A stretch of 13,188 bases of DNA from positions 1 to 13,188 of the forward strand of contig JAYWHK010000053.1 of assembly GCA_043777755.1 (NCBI GenBank), in the 5' to 3' direction. This DNA is from CANHEE01 sp043777755 (GTDB lineage: Bacteria > Bacteroidota > Bacteroidia > Chitinophagales > Saprospiraceae). A program made the translations under genes and the position numbers. Below are positions 1 through 7,235 of this stretch, piece by piece (position 1 is the first letter of the stretch; the number at the start of each line of letters is the position of its first letter). The notes under the pieces were generated by a model, which had not been told where the DNA came from, made no database searches, and saw only the letters and a list, made by a program, of their open reading frames with translations.

Positions 1-636
1 TTAGCAGCAGGTTCATATTCAAATATTCGTGTAACTTTGGCAACTTGTCAAAGTGCAGCGGCAACAGCAAACTTGGTTGCACCAAGTGCGCCAACCTCAG
101 CGGTTTTAGCTGGAACCTCAGCGATTTGTGCTGGACAAAATACCAACTTAACTGTAACTATTACAGGTGGTACAAGCCCATACAATGTAGTGTACGCTGC
201 AAATGCAGTAAATCAAACACCAGTTACAGGATATGTAAGTAGTTCAAATATTTCTGTAACACCAGCAGCTACGACTACTTATACATTGGTAAGTGTAACA
301 GATGCAGCAGGTTGTGCAGGAACGGGATTGAGTGGAACAGCAACAGTTACTGTAAATCAAGTACCAACAGTAGCAGCGGCAGGTTCAGCACAAACGATTT
401 GTACAGGAACAGCAGCAACATTGGCAGCAAACGCTCCAGTAAGTGGAACAGGAGCGTGGTCAGTTGTCAGTGGACCAAATACAGCTACTTCTCAATTTGC
501 AGCGGTAGCGGTAAATAATACAACATTTACGCCAACAGCAGCAGGCGTTTATACATTGCGTTGGACAATTTCAACAGCAGCACCTTGTACACCATCAACT
601 TCTGATGTCGTGATTACAGTTAATGCTGCGCCAACA
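1..636 (+). repeat. Long internal coding repeat, copy 1
   Basis: This stretch of the adhesin gene recurs at about 1339-1968. The offset is 1338 bp at the 5' side and 1332 bp at the 3' side, because copy 2 lacks two codons near position 200. Bases 472-548 are identical to 1804-1880, a run of 77 bp without a change, including third codon positions. Both the DNA and the protein (from LAAGSY to VVITVNAA) are therefore conserved, which indicates recent duplication or gene conversion. Confidence 0.9.
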
Positions 637-3600
637 TCAACAAATGGTGGCAACAAATCTGTTTGTTTGAATACAACAACAACAGGTTTGGGCGGAAATA
701 CACCAGCCGTAGGCGTTGGAACATGGACATCAAACTCAGGAGGTGCTTTTGCTCCTAATGCAACTACAGCAAATGCAACCTTTACACCAGCGGTAGGTTT
801 TACAGGAACAGCAATTTTGACATGGACAGTAGTGAACGCACCTTGCGCCAATGCAACCTCAACTTTGAATGTTGTTGTAAATGCTTTATCAACGGCAATG
901 ATTAGCGGAGGCGGAACAATTTGCGCTGGCGGAACGGCATCAACGATTACGTTCACAGGAGCAGGTGGTACAACACCTTATACTTTTACTTATCAAATAA
1001 ATGGTGGTGCAAATCAAACTGTTTCAACAGTAGGAGCTGCAACAACTGCAACAGTGACGGCATCAAATACAGCAACACAGGTTTATACATTGGTAAGTGT
1101 TAATAATGGAAGTTCTTGTCCTCAAAATCAAGCTGGAACAGCGACTTCAACAGTAAATCCAATTCCAACATTTACAGTAGCAAGTACGAATCCAACATCA
1201 TGTATTTCTAACAATGGTTCAATTACACTGAATGGTTTGACTGCAAGTACGACGTATTCGGTTTCTTATACTTTAGGTGGAACACCAACGACAGCAAGTT
1301 TAACTTCAACAGCAGGTGGTTCAATTACGATTGGTAGTTTGGCGGCGGGTTCATATACCAATATTACAGCAACATTAGCTTCTTGTCCAAGTGCAGCGGC
1401 AACAGCGAATTTGGTTGCACCAAGTGCGCCAACATCAGCAGTTTTGGCAGGAACAGCACCAATTTGTGCTGGTTCAAGCACGAATTTAACAGCAACGATT
1501 GTAGGCGGAACATCGCCATATACACTGGTTTATTCAAATGGAACAAACCAAACAGTTTCATCTTATGTAAGTGGTGCAAGCATAACAGTTGCGCCAATTG
1601 CAACGACAACTTATACTTTGGTAAGTGTCACAGATGCAGTAGGTTGTGCAGGAACGGGATTGAGTGGTTCTGCGGTAGTTACGGTAAATCAAGTACCAAC
1701 AGTATCAGCAGCAGGTTCAGCACAAACGATTTGTACAGGAACAGCAGCAACACTGGCAGCAAATGCTCCAGTAAATGGAACAGGTGCGTGGTCAGTTGTC
1801 AGCGGACCAAATACAGCTACTTCTCAATTTGCAGCGGTAGCGGTAAATAATACAACATTTACGCCAACAGCAGCAGGCGTATATACATTGCGTTGGACAA
1901 TTTCAACAGCAGCACCATGTACGCCATCAACTTCTGATGTGGTGATTACTGTAAATGCTGCAAGTACAGTTGCTAATGCAGGTGCAGACCTTACGGCTTG
2001 TTCATCTGGTAGTACTATAATGGCTGCGAATACGCCAACAGCAGGAACAGGTGCTTGGACAATTATCGCTGGTCCGAATACTTCTACGGCACAACTTAGT
2101 TCAACATCAACAGCAAATGCACTTTTCACGCCAACAGCAGTAGGTGCATATACGTTGCGTTGGACAATTACAGGAGTAGCTCCTTGTGCTTCAGCATCAA
2201 GTGACGATGTTGTTGTTACGGTTTCTGCAACATCTTGTGCTTCAATTGCAAATACAGGTGGAACAATAGCAGCAAACCTTCCTTTGATTACAGACCCTTG
2301 TACTTGTATAGGGAACAATATTTTTTCAGAAGATGTAATTATTACATCATTCCCAGGTGAGATATGGACAGTAGCAGCGGGAACGACTTTATTAGATCCT
2401 GCAACAATGACAGCTTACGCTGTAGGTGTACAATTCACGCAATTACCAGGCGCACCTAACGCTTTGGGTCAAGTAGAATACAAATTAAACGGTCGTCATT
2501 TAAGCGGTGTAGGTTATGTTTTAAAGGCTGTAAGTGCTTCTTATGCAGGTGCAGCTCCTTTGACACAATCAAATACTTGTACATCAACGCCTTCGGGTGG
2601 TGCAATGGTGTGTAAAGGAAACGTAAATCTTTCATTACCAGCAAATTGTTCGTTGAAAGTGACAGCGGATCTGGTTTTAAATACACCAGCAACGCCAAAC
2701 CAACAAGTTGTTATTTTAAATGGTACAAATCCACTTCCTTCAACAACTTTAAATGCTACGCATGTAGGCAAAACCTATACTGTAAAAGTAATTGACGGTT
2801 GTGACGGTACAGGCAACTCTTGCTGGGCAACTTTAATTTTAGAAGACAAACAAGCTCCTATTATCACACTTTGTGCGGATAAAACTGTAAGTTGTAGTGA
2901 TTTGGTAGGGGAGAGTACTTCCTCAAAAAACTTCACTTCACAAGGCCCTCTTGGTGTTATTACTGCGCCAAAAGTAGAAGAATGTTTTGATAAAACTTTG
3001 CCTACTTTGACTTATACTGATGTTGTTTCTGACTTACCATGTGTCGTAGGTAGTGCTTATATTACTAAAAAAATAGTAAGAACTTACTCTGCAACAGATG
3101 CTTATGGCAACAAAGCGACTTGCGTACAAAACATTAGTTTTGAACGCCCTAATTTAACAGGTGCAACTTTGACAGCTGTTAAAAAACAATTTAATTGTAA
3201 TGCAACTTTTGCAAAAGATGCCAATGGTAATCCTACGGCAGCAGCGGCAGGTCGTCCTGTATTTAATCTTGCAGGTGGCGGTGTAGCACAAGTATCAGAT
3301 GCTTGTGATTTAAGTGTTACTTATACAGATGCTAAAGCACCAATTTGTGGTGGTGGTTTTGAAATAACAAGAAATTGGTTGGTGATAGATGCGTGTAATG
3401 GAGTTGTTTTCCCAGCTACACAATTGATTGAAATTAAAGATTTGACTGAGCCAACAATTACTTCGGCAGTTCCAAACATTACCATTAGTACAAGTGCTAC
3501 GGATTGTTTGTCAGATGTAGAATTGACGATTCCAACAACAGATGACAATTGTGATAAAAATGTCAAGATTACAGCAAATGTTTCAGGAACAGGTTTTGCC

Positions 3601-6498
3601 GTTATTGGCAATAAAGTACGTATCAAAGGTTTGCCAGTTGGTAATTATGCTTTGGTATGGACAGCGACTGACGCTTGTGGTAATTTTACAAACGTTCCTC
3701 AAAATATTACAGTAAAAGATTTGATTGCGCCAGTAGTGGTTTGTGATTTAAATACAAAAATAGCCTTGACTTCTGACGGAAAAGCAACACTTTTGGCAGA
3801 AGATGTGGACGATGGTTCTCTTGACAACTGTTGTTTAGATATCAATACTTTTGAAATCAAACGTGCAGCGGACGCTGATTCTACTTACTCAAAATCATTG
3901 ACATTCACTTGCGCTGATGCAGCAGTAATGGTTGCTTTGAGAGTAAAAGATTGTAACTTGAACAGCAATGTTTGTATGGTAAATGTTTTGGTAGAAGATA
4001 AATTACCTCCAGTTATTTTTGCAAAAAATAATGCAGTAGAATGTGGTTCAGATGTAGCCGCAACAGCATGGTTAGATGCCAACAAGCCAACTCAAAAACT
4101 GACATTGGCAGATTATCCAACAGCTAACAATGCTGGTTGGTACGACAATTGTGGCGGTACGGTTAATTTTACAGACCAAAAAGGCATTGACAACTGTGGC
4201 AACGGAACATTCAGTAGAACATGGACAGTAACAGATGCAAAAGGTTTGACTTCAAGTACGGTACAACGTTTTGTTTCTATCAATAAATCAGCATATTCAG
4301 TAACATTCCCAGCGGATGTTGTACTGACTACGCCAGCGGATTGTAAAGATTTTAACTTGACTCCAACAGCTTTGAGTAGCAAGCCAACTATTACAATTTT
4401 AAACAATACTTGCCCGTTGGTAGGATTGGATTATACAGATGAAGTGTTTGATATTGTAGGTGATACGATTTGTCAAAAAATATTGCGTAAATGGAAAAGT
4501 TTGAATTGGTGCGCACCTGCGGGTTCATTGAACGGCGGTGCTACGCTACTTCCAAACAATCCAAATGGTGTTACGGCTACCTTAGATGCAATAAACAAAG
4601 GATTTTTCCAATATACACAAGTTATTAAAGTGATAGATAAGGTTGGTCCAGTATTAGGTACGCCAAAAACGCCAAAATTATCGCCAGTAGGTAAAGAATG
4701 TAAAGTTGATTTGGAGATTGCAAAAATTGATGTGAGTGATTGTGGTACGCCAAGCGTATCATGGGCTATTATTGGTTTTAACAATGTAGAATTGAAAAAA
4801 GGAACTTCTTTCCCTATCCAATATACTTTCTTGGAAAACCAATTTGGAACAACTACGGTACGATATACAGCAACGGACAATTGTGGTAATTATTCATCAA
4901 CTGACCAAATTATTAAAGTTGCAGACGTTAAAAAACCAACGCCAATTTGCCACAATGGTTTGAGTATTGAAATTATGCAAACCAAAATGGTTATGTTGGA
5001 CGCAAAAGTTGTAGATGCAGGTTCTTATGACAACTGTACAGCGCAAGGTAAATTGAAATTTAAAATACAAGTACCAGCTCCAAATCCAGCGGCTGTTCCA
5101 ACAATAAACCCTGATACAATGAAGACGTTTTACACGTTCACGTGTCCGCCAGCGGGTACAATTCCTGACCCTGCAAATCCTAACGCTTATGTGATTTCGG
5201 TAGCTCTTTGGGTAGGTGACGAAGCTGGCAATTGGGATTATTGCGAAACGTATGTGATTGTAGAAGATAATATTGATGTTTGTGGTTACAATCCAATCCA
5301 AATGAAACCTTTGGACGGAGAAGTGAAAACAGAAAAATCTGCTAACGTAGAAAATGTAATGTTGAAATTAGATGGTACTAAGAAAATGGATATTTTCAGT
5401 TCTGTAACAGGAAAGTATCAGTTTAAAGATTTACCAATTGTAGGACAATATACCGTCGTTCCAGAAAAAGATGTATATCCAATGAATGGCGTTTCTACAC
5501 TTGATTTGGTGTTGATGTCAAAGCATATTTTGGCAACACAACCAATCGTTTCTCCTTATCAGTTGATAGCGGCAGACGTGAACAAATCTGGTACAGTTTC
5601 GACAGCGGACATCGTAGAATTGCGTAAAATGATTTTGGGAATCCAATCTAATTTTAGTAAAAATACGTCATGGAGATTTGTGGATAAAGCGTTTGCTTTC
5701 CCAGCGAATGTTAATCCTTTAACAAGTAATTTCCCTGAAAAAATAGATTTGAATGGTTTGTCAAGTACAGCGAAAGCGGACTTTGTAGCGGTAAAAGTTG
5801 GTGACATCAATGGAAATGCCATTACGAATAGCCAAGTTTTATCAACAGGTCGTGGCAAAAATACTTTCAAAGTGGAAAGCCAAGACCAAAGTTTCAAAAC
5901 AGGTGAAGAAGTGCGTATGAACTTCCGTTCAAACGACATTACAAACATCAACGGCTATCAATTCACTTTTGAATTTGATAAAAATAACTTAGAATTGCTT
6001 GATATTCAAGGAGATAAAGAAAACTTTGCAGTCGTAGAAAATGGCGTGATTACAACAAGTGCCGTTACCGCTGACAATACAAATGATGATTTGTTCTCTT
6101 TTGTATTCAAAGCAAAACGCAACGGTTCATTGAGTAAAAATGTGAAATTGACATCAAGTGTAACACCAAGCGAAGCCTACACAAAAGAAGGCGAAGCAAT
6201 GAATGTGAACTTGAACTTCAATACAGCCCGTTTGGAAGCATTTGAATTGCACCAGAATCGCCCAAATCCATTCAACGAAGCGACGATTATCAGTTTCAAT
6301 TTGCCACAACAAGGCAAAGCGATATTGAGCATCAACGACGCATCGGGTAGGGTAGTGAAGCTCATCGAAAATGACTTTGCAAAAGGCTACAACGAAGTGA
6401 AAATCTCTAAAAATGAATTGGGAACATCGGGTGTATTCTATTATCAATTAGAGCAAAATGGACAAAAAGCTACCCGTAAATTGGTGGTAATCGAATAA
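1..6498 (+). CDS. Giant modular T9SS-secreted surface adhesin (5' partial)
   Basis: The frame is open from base 1 with no start, so this is the last 2165 residues of a longer protein. An in-frame TTG at 37 is internal to a repeat and is not a start. Residues 1-745 are Ser/Thr/Ala-rich Ig/SprB-like modules with paired cysteines, for example VVSGPNTATSQF and YTLRWTIS. Two long units, at 1-636 and 1339-1968, are nearly identical. Residues about 868-1765 are HYR/Ig-like modules, marked by repeated DxxxPxI linkers and DNC/DACGN motifs. A dockerin-like pair follows (1824-1880): loop D1859-D1870 is canonical, while loop D1824-D1835 is degenerate. Next come a cohesin-like beta domain (about 1950-2075) and a type A sorting domain (about 2080-2165) with HQNRPNPFNEAT and a terminal KLVVIE. 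Known for the family: export through the T9SS and attachment at the cell surface. Inferred: adhesion or gliding. Ligand and upstream domains are unknown. Confidence 0.93.
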   Translation, partial: LAAGSYSNIRVTLATCQSAAATANLVAPSAPTSAVLAGTSAICAGQNTNLTVTITGGTSPYNVVYAANAVNQTPVTGYVSSSNISVTPAATTTYTLVSVTDAAGCAGTGLSGTATVTVNQVPTVAAAGSAQTICTGTAATLAANAPVSGTGAWSVVSGPNTATSQFAAVAVNNTTFTPTAAGVYTLRWTISTAAPCTPSTSDVVITVNAAPTSTNGGNKSVCLNTTTTGLGGNTPAVGVGTWTSNSGGAFAPNATTANATFTPAVGFTGTAILTWTVVNAPCANATSTLNVVVNALSTAMISGGGTICAGGTASTITFTGAGGTTPYTFTYQINGGANQTVSTVGAATTATVTASNTATQVYTLVSVNNGSSCPQNQAGTATSTVNPIPTFTVASTNPTSCISNNGSITLNGLTASTTYSVSYTLGGTPTTASLTSTAGGSITIGSLAAGSYTNITATLASCPSAAATANLVAPSAPTSAVLAGTAPICAGSSTNLTATIVGGTSPYTLVYSNGTNQTVSSYVSGASITVAPIATTTYTLVSVTDAVGCAGTGLSGSAVVTVNQVPTVSAAGSAQTICTGTAATLAANAPVNGTGAWSVVSGPNTATSQFAAVAVNNTTFTPTAAGVYTLRWTISTAAPCTPSTSDVVITVNAASTVANAGADLTACSSGSTIMAANTPTAGTGAWTIIAGPNTSTAQLSSTSTANALFTPTAVGAYTLRWTITGVAPCASASSDDVVVTVSATSCASIANTGGTIAANLPLITDPCTCIGNNIFSEDVIITSFPGEIWTVAAGTTLLDPATMTAYAVGVQFTQLPGAPNALGQVEYKLNGRHLSGVGYVLKAVSASYAGAAPLTQSNTCTSTPSGGAMVCKGNVNLSLPANCSLKVTADLVLNTPATPNQQVVILNGTNPLPSTTLNATHVGKTYTVKVIDGCDGTGNSCWATLILEDKQAPIITLCADKTVSCSDLVGESTSSKNFTSQGPLGVITAPKVEECFDKTLPTLTYTDVVSDLPCVVGSAYITKKIVRTYSATDAYGNKATCVQNISFERPNLTGATLTAVKKQFNCNATFAKDANGNPTAAAAGRPVFNLAGGGVAQVSDACDLSVTYTDAKAPICGGGFEITRNWLVIDACNGVVFPATQLIEIKDLTEPTITSAVPNITISTSATDCLSDVELTIPTTDDNCDKNVKITANVSGTGFAVIGNKVRIKGLPVGNYALVWTATDACGNFTNVPQNITVKDLIAPVVVCDLNTKIALTSDGKATLLAEDVDDGSLDNCCLDINTFEIKRAADADSTYSKSLTFTCADAAVMVALRVKDCNLNSNVCMVNVLVEDKLPPVIFAKNNAVECGSDVAATAWLDANKPTQKLTLADYPTANNAGWYDNCGGTVNFTDQKGIDNCGNGTFSRTWTVTDAKGLTSSTVQRFVSINKSAYSVTFPADVVLTTPADCKDFNLTPTALSSKPTITILNNTCPLVGLDYTDEVFDIVGDTICQKILRKWKSLNWCAPAGSLNGGATLLPNNPNGVTATLDAINKGFFQYTQVIKVIDKVGPVLGTPKTPKLSPVGKECKVDLEIAKIDVSDCGTPSVSWAIIGFNNVELKKGTSFPIQYTFLENQFGTTTVRYTATDNCGNYSSTDQIIKVADVKKPTPICHNGLSIEIMQTKMVMLDAKVVDAGSYDNCTAQGKLKFKIQVPAPNPAAVPTINPDTMKTFYTFTCPPAGTIPDPANPNAYVISVALWVGDEAGNWDYCETYVIVEDNIDVCGYNPIQMKPLDGEVKTEKSANVENVMLKLDGTKKMDIFSSVTGKYQFKDLPIVGQYTVVPEKDVYPMNGVSTLDLVLMSKHILATQPIVSPYQLIAADVNKSGTVSTADIVELRKMILGIQSNFSKNTSWRFVDKAFAFPANVNPLTSNFPEKIDLNGLSSTAKADFVAVKVGDINGNAITNSQVLSTGRGKNTFKVESQDQSFKTGEEVRMNFRSNDITNINGYQFTFEFDKNNLELLDIQGDKENFAVVENGVITTSAVTADNTNDDLFSFVFKAKRNGSLSKNVKLTSSVTPSEAYTKEGEAMNVNLNFNTARLEAFELHQNRPNPFNEATIISFNLPQQGKAILSINDASGRVVKLIENDFAKGYNEVKISKNELGTSGVFYYQLEQNGQKATRKLVVIE
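1339..1968 (+). repeat. Long internal coding repeat, copy 2
   Basis: Second copy of the module block at 1-636. The two are separated by about 700 bp of related but clearly diverged modules. The region after it, at about 1969-2235, is a third, much more diverged version of the VVSGPNTAT / YTLRWTI module. The block therefore has both old and recent duplications. Confidence 0.9.
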
Positions 6499-6529
6499 AA
6501 ACAACTTTGTCATTACACACACTCAGAAT

Positions 6530-6570
6530 AATAACAGCGGCGAGAAGCAATTCTTGTCGCTGTTATTTTT
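6530..6570 (+). terminator. Rho-independent terminator of the adhesin gene
   Basis: A 17-bp stem (6530-6546 with 6551-6567, two G:T wobbles) closes on a GCAA tetraloop and runs into a T tract ending at 6570. It lies 31 bases after the adhesin stop codon. The A-rich 5' flank is short, so it probably works mainly on the plus strand. Confidence 0.88.
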
Positions 6571-6597
6571 GGATTTTATAAGAGAAAAAGAAAAAAC

Positions 6598-6641
6598 GTA
6601 CACTCGTAGAGAAAAGGCACGCCTTTTCTCTACGAGTGTAC
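6598..6641. repeat. Perfect 44-bp palindrome (REP-like hairpin)
   Basis: Arms 6598-6618 and 6621-6641 are perfect 21-base reverse complements around a 2-base spacer (AC). The ends are GTAC on both sides. It sits just after the adhesin terminator and has no T tract, so it is not a simple terminator. Its size, symmetry and intergenic position resemble dispersed repetitive extragenic palindromes. Only one copy is in this window, so the repeat status is an inference. Confidence 0.8.
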
Positions 6642-6656
6642 CACTGTAGTGCGTAG

Positions 6657-6686
6657 TTTGTTTTTTATAAAAAAAGCTTATCTTTG
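6657..6686 (+). promoter_or_regulatory. Bacteroidota-type promoter for candidate ncRNA
   Basis: A TTTG box at 6657-6660 and a TATCTTTG box at 6679-6686 are separated by 18 bases. This fits the Bacteroidota primary sigma consensus (TTG, 17-18 bases, TAnnTTTG). The predicted transcription start is about 6691-6693. No convincing ORF follows before the terminator at 6902. Confidence 0.7.
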
Positions 6687-6690
6687 TAGA

Positions 6691-6945
6691 AAAATTCGGT
6701 ATGCTTACGCTTCGTCGGAGACGACCAAACAGGATAGTTCGATTGCAAATTCTATCTAACAGCTCATAAGTTGTTGAAAATCAATGTATTGAAAAATTGA
6801 TTTTCAATACACTCTGTTAGTAAAATTTTGTTACGGATTTTGACGTAGGGGTAATCCAAGCAAGCGAGTAGAAACATACATAGCAGTGGATTCATAATAG
6901 TAAAAAACCTTTGATTTTGTATGAAATCAAAGGCTTTTTATGTTT
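6691..6945 (+). ncRNA. Candidate structured non-coding RNA, about 250 nt
   Basis: This non-coding stretch lies between a good promoter and a strong terminator. Several helices are visible. CTAACAG (6757-6763) pairs with CTGTTAG (6814-6820) and encloses a perfect 12-bp helix, TTGAAAATCAAT with ATTGATTTTCAA. GTCG-GAGA-CGAC (about 6714-6725) forms a GNRA-capped hairpin. GGATAG (6732-6737) can pair with CTATCT. GTATG (about 6699-6703) can pair with CATAC (about 6874-6878), which would close the molecule. An interrupted long hairpin with a closing stem is reminiscent of 6S RNA, but I cannot confirm that family. Other options are an unknown sRNA or a long leader of the small downstream ORF, although the terminator in between argues against a leader. 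No tmRNA, SRP or RNase P signature was seen. Confidence 0.5.
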
Positions 6946-6946
6946 T
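6902..6946 (+). terminator. Rho-independent terminator of candidate ncRNA
   Basis: A perfect 10-bp stem, CCTTTGATTT (6908-6917) with AAATCAAAGG (6924-6933), is flanked by six A residues on the left. On the right come CTTTTT and then a further T run from 6943. The A and T flanks could extend pairing around one bulged C. The A-rich 5' side makes it potentially bidirectional. Confidence 0.85.
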
Positions 6947-6960
6947 TTAAATCTATTTTC

Positions 6961-6968
6961 TATCTTTG
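6961..6968 (+). promoter_or_regulatory. TATCTTTG -7 box upstream of small ORF
   Basis: TATCTTTGCA exactly fits the Bacteroidota -7 motif and lies 21 bases before the ATG at 6990. The expected upstream TTG box is poor here, since that position overlaps the T-rich tail of the previous terminator. Strength is therefore uncertain. Confidence 0.5.
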
Positions 6969-6989
6969 CACTGCAAAACCGTCAAGAGA

Positions 6990-7124
6990 ATGGTAATATT
7001 GCCAGCCATCAAATCATTTTTTGAAATGGTATATTTAGTTCTGACGGAGTTAGTCCGTATTGCTATAATTGTGCTTATATGGTACGTTGTAGAAGAATTA
7101 TTCAACAAGAATAAAAAAGACTAA
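6990..7124 (+). CDS. Small single-helix membrane protein, 44 aa
   Basis: An ATG at 6990 opens 44 codons ending in TAA at 7124. The product begins MVILPAIKSFFEMVYLV. Its residues about 13-34 form one hydrophobic segment (LVRIAIIVLIWYVVEE), followed by a charged, Lys/Asn-rich tail (NKNKKD). That layout is typical of small inner-membrane proteins with a cytoplasmic basic tail. A TATCTTTG promoter box lies 21 bases upstream, AAGAGA just before the ATG is a weak ribosome-binding site, and a hairpin follows at 7131. Promoter, ORF and hairpin make a compact transcription unit, which is the main support for it being real. I do not recognise the family. It loosely resembles short Bacteroidota proteins with an N-terminal helix, but no function can be assigned. 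It could instead be a non-coding transcript with a chance ORF. Confidence 0.55.
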   Translation: MVILPAIKSFFEMVYLVLTELVRIAIIVLIWYVVEELFNKNKKD

Positions 7125-7125
7125 C

Positions 7126-7160
7126 AAAAAGAGGTCGGTGTTACAGCACCGACCTCCTTA
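7126..7160. terminator. Convergent terminator shared by small ORF and minus-strand gene
   Basis: A perfect 10-bp stem (7131-7140 with 7147-7156, GAGGTCGGTG and its complement) has a 6-base loop. On the minus strand the stem is followed by TTTTT (7130 to 7126), giving a textbook terminator for the gene ending at 7236. On the plus strand the tail is CTTAGTTT, which is weaker, so termination there is less certain. A second small hairpin, TACGG/CCGTA, lies at 7164-7182. Confidence 0.82.
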
Positions 7161-7235
7161 GTTTACGGTAATATTAGCCGTATTTAATTCTGACAGTACA
7201 AAGTTACAAGTTTTTTATCAAAATTACAAAAAAAA

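Noticed and set aside
549..956. Long minus-strand open frames inside the adhesin gene
   Set aside because: They lie opposite the repeat-rich Ala/Thr/Val coding frame, recur with the duplications, and show biased compositions with no motif. They are by-products of codon use on the other strand.
1..2235. CRISPR-like or tandem non-coding array because of the many repeats
   Set aside because: The repeats are hundreds of bases long, in frame and translate to Ig-like modules. There are no short repeats with uniform spacers.
6691..6945. tmRNA, SRP RNA or RNase P RNA
   Set aside because: None of the conserved motifs I would expect for these RNAs was found, and the length does not suit tmRNA or RNase P.
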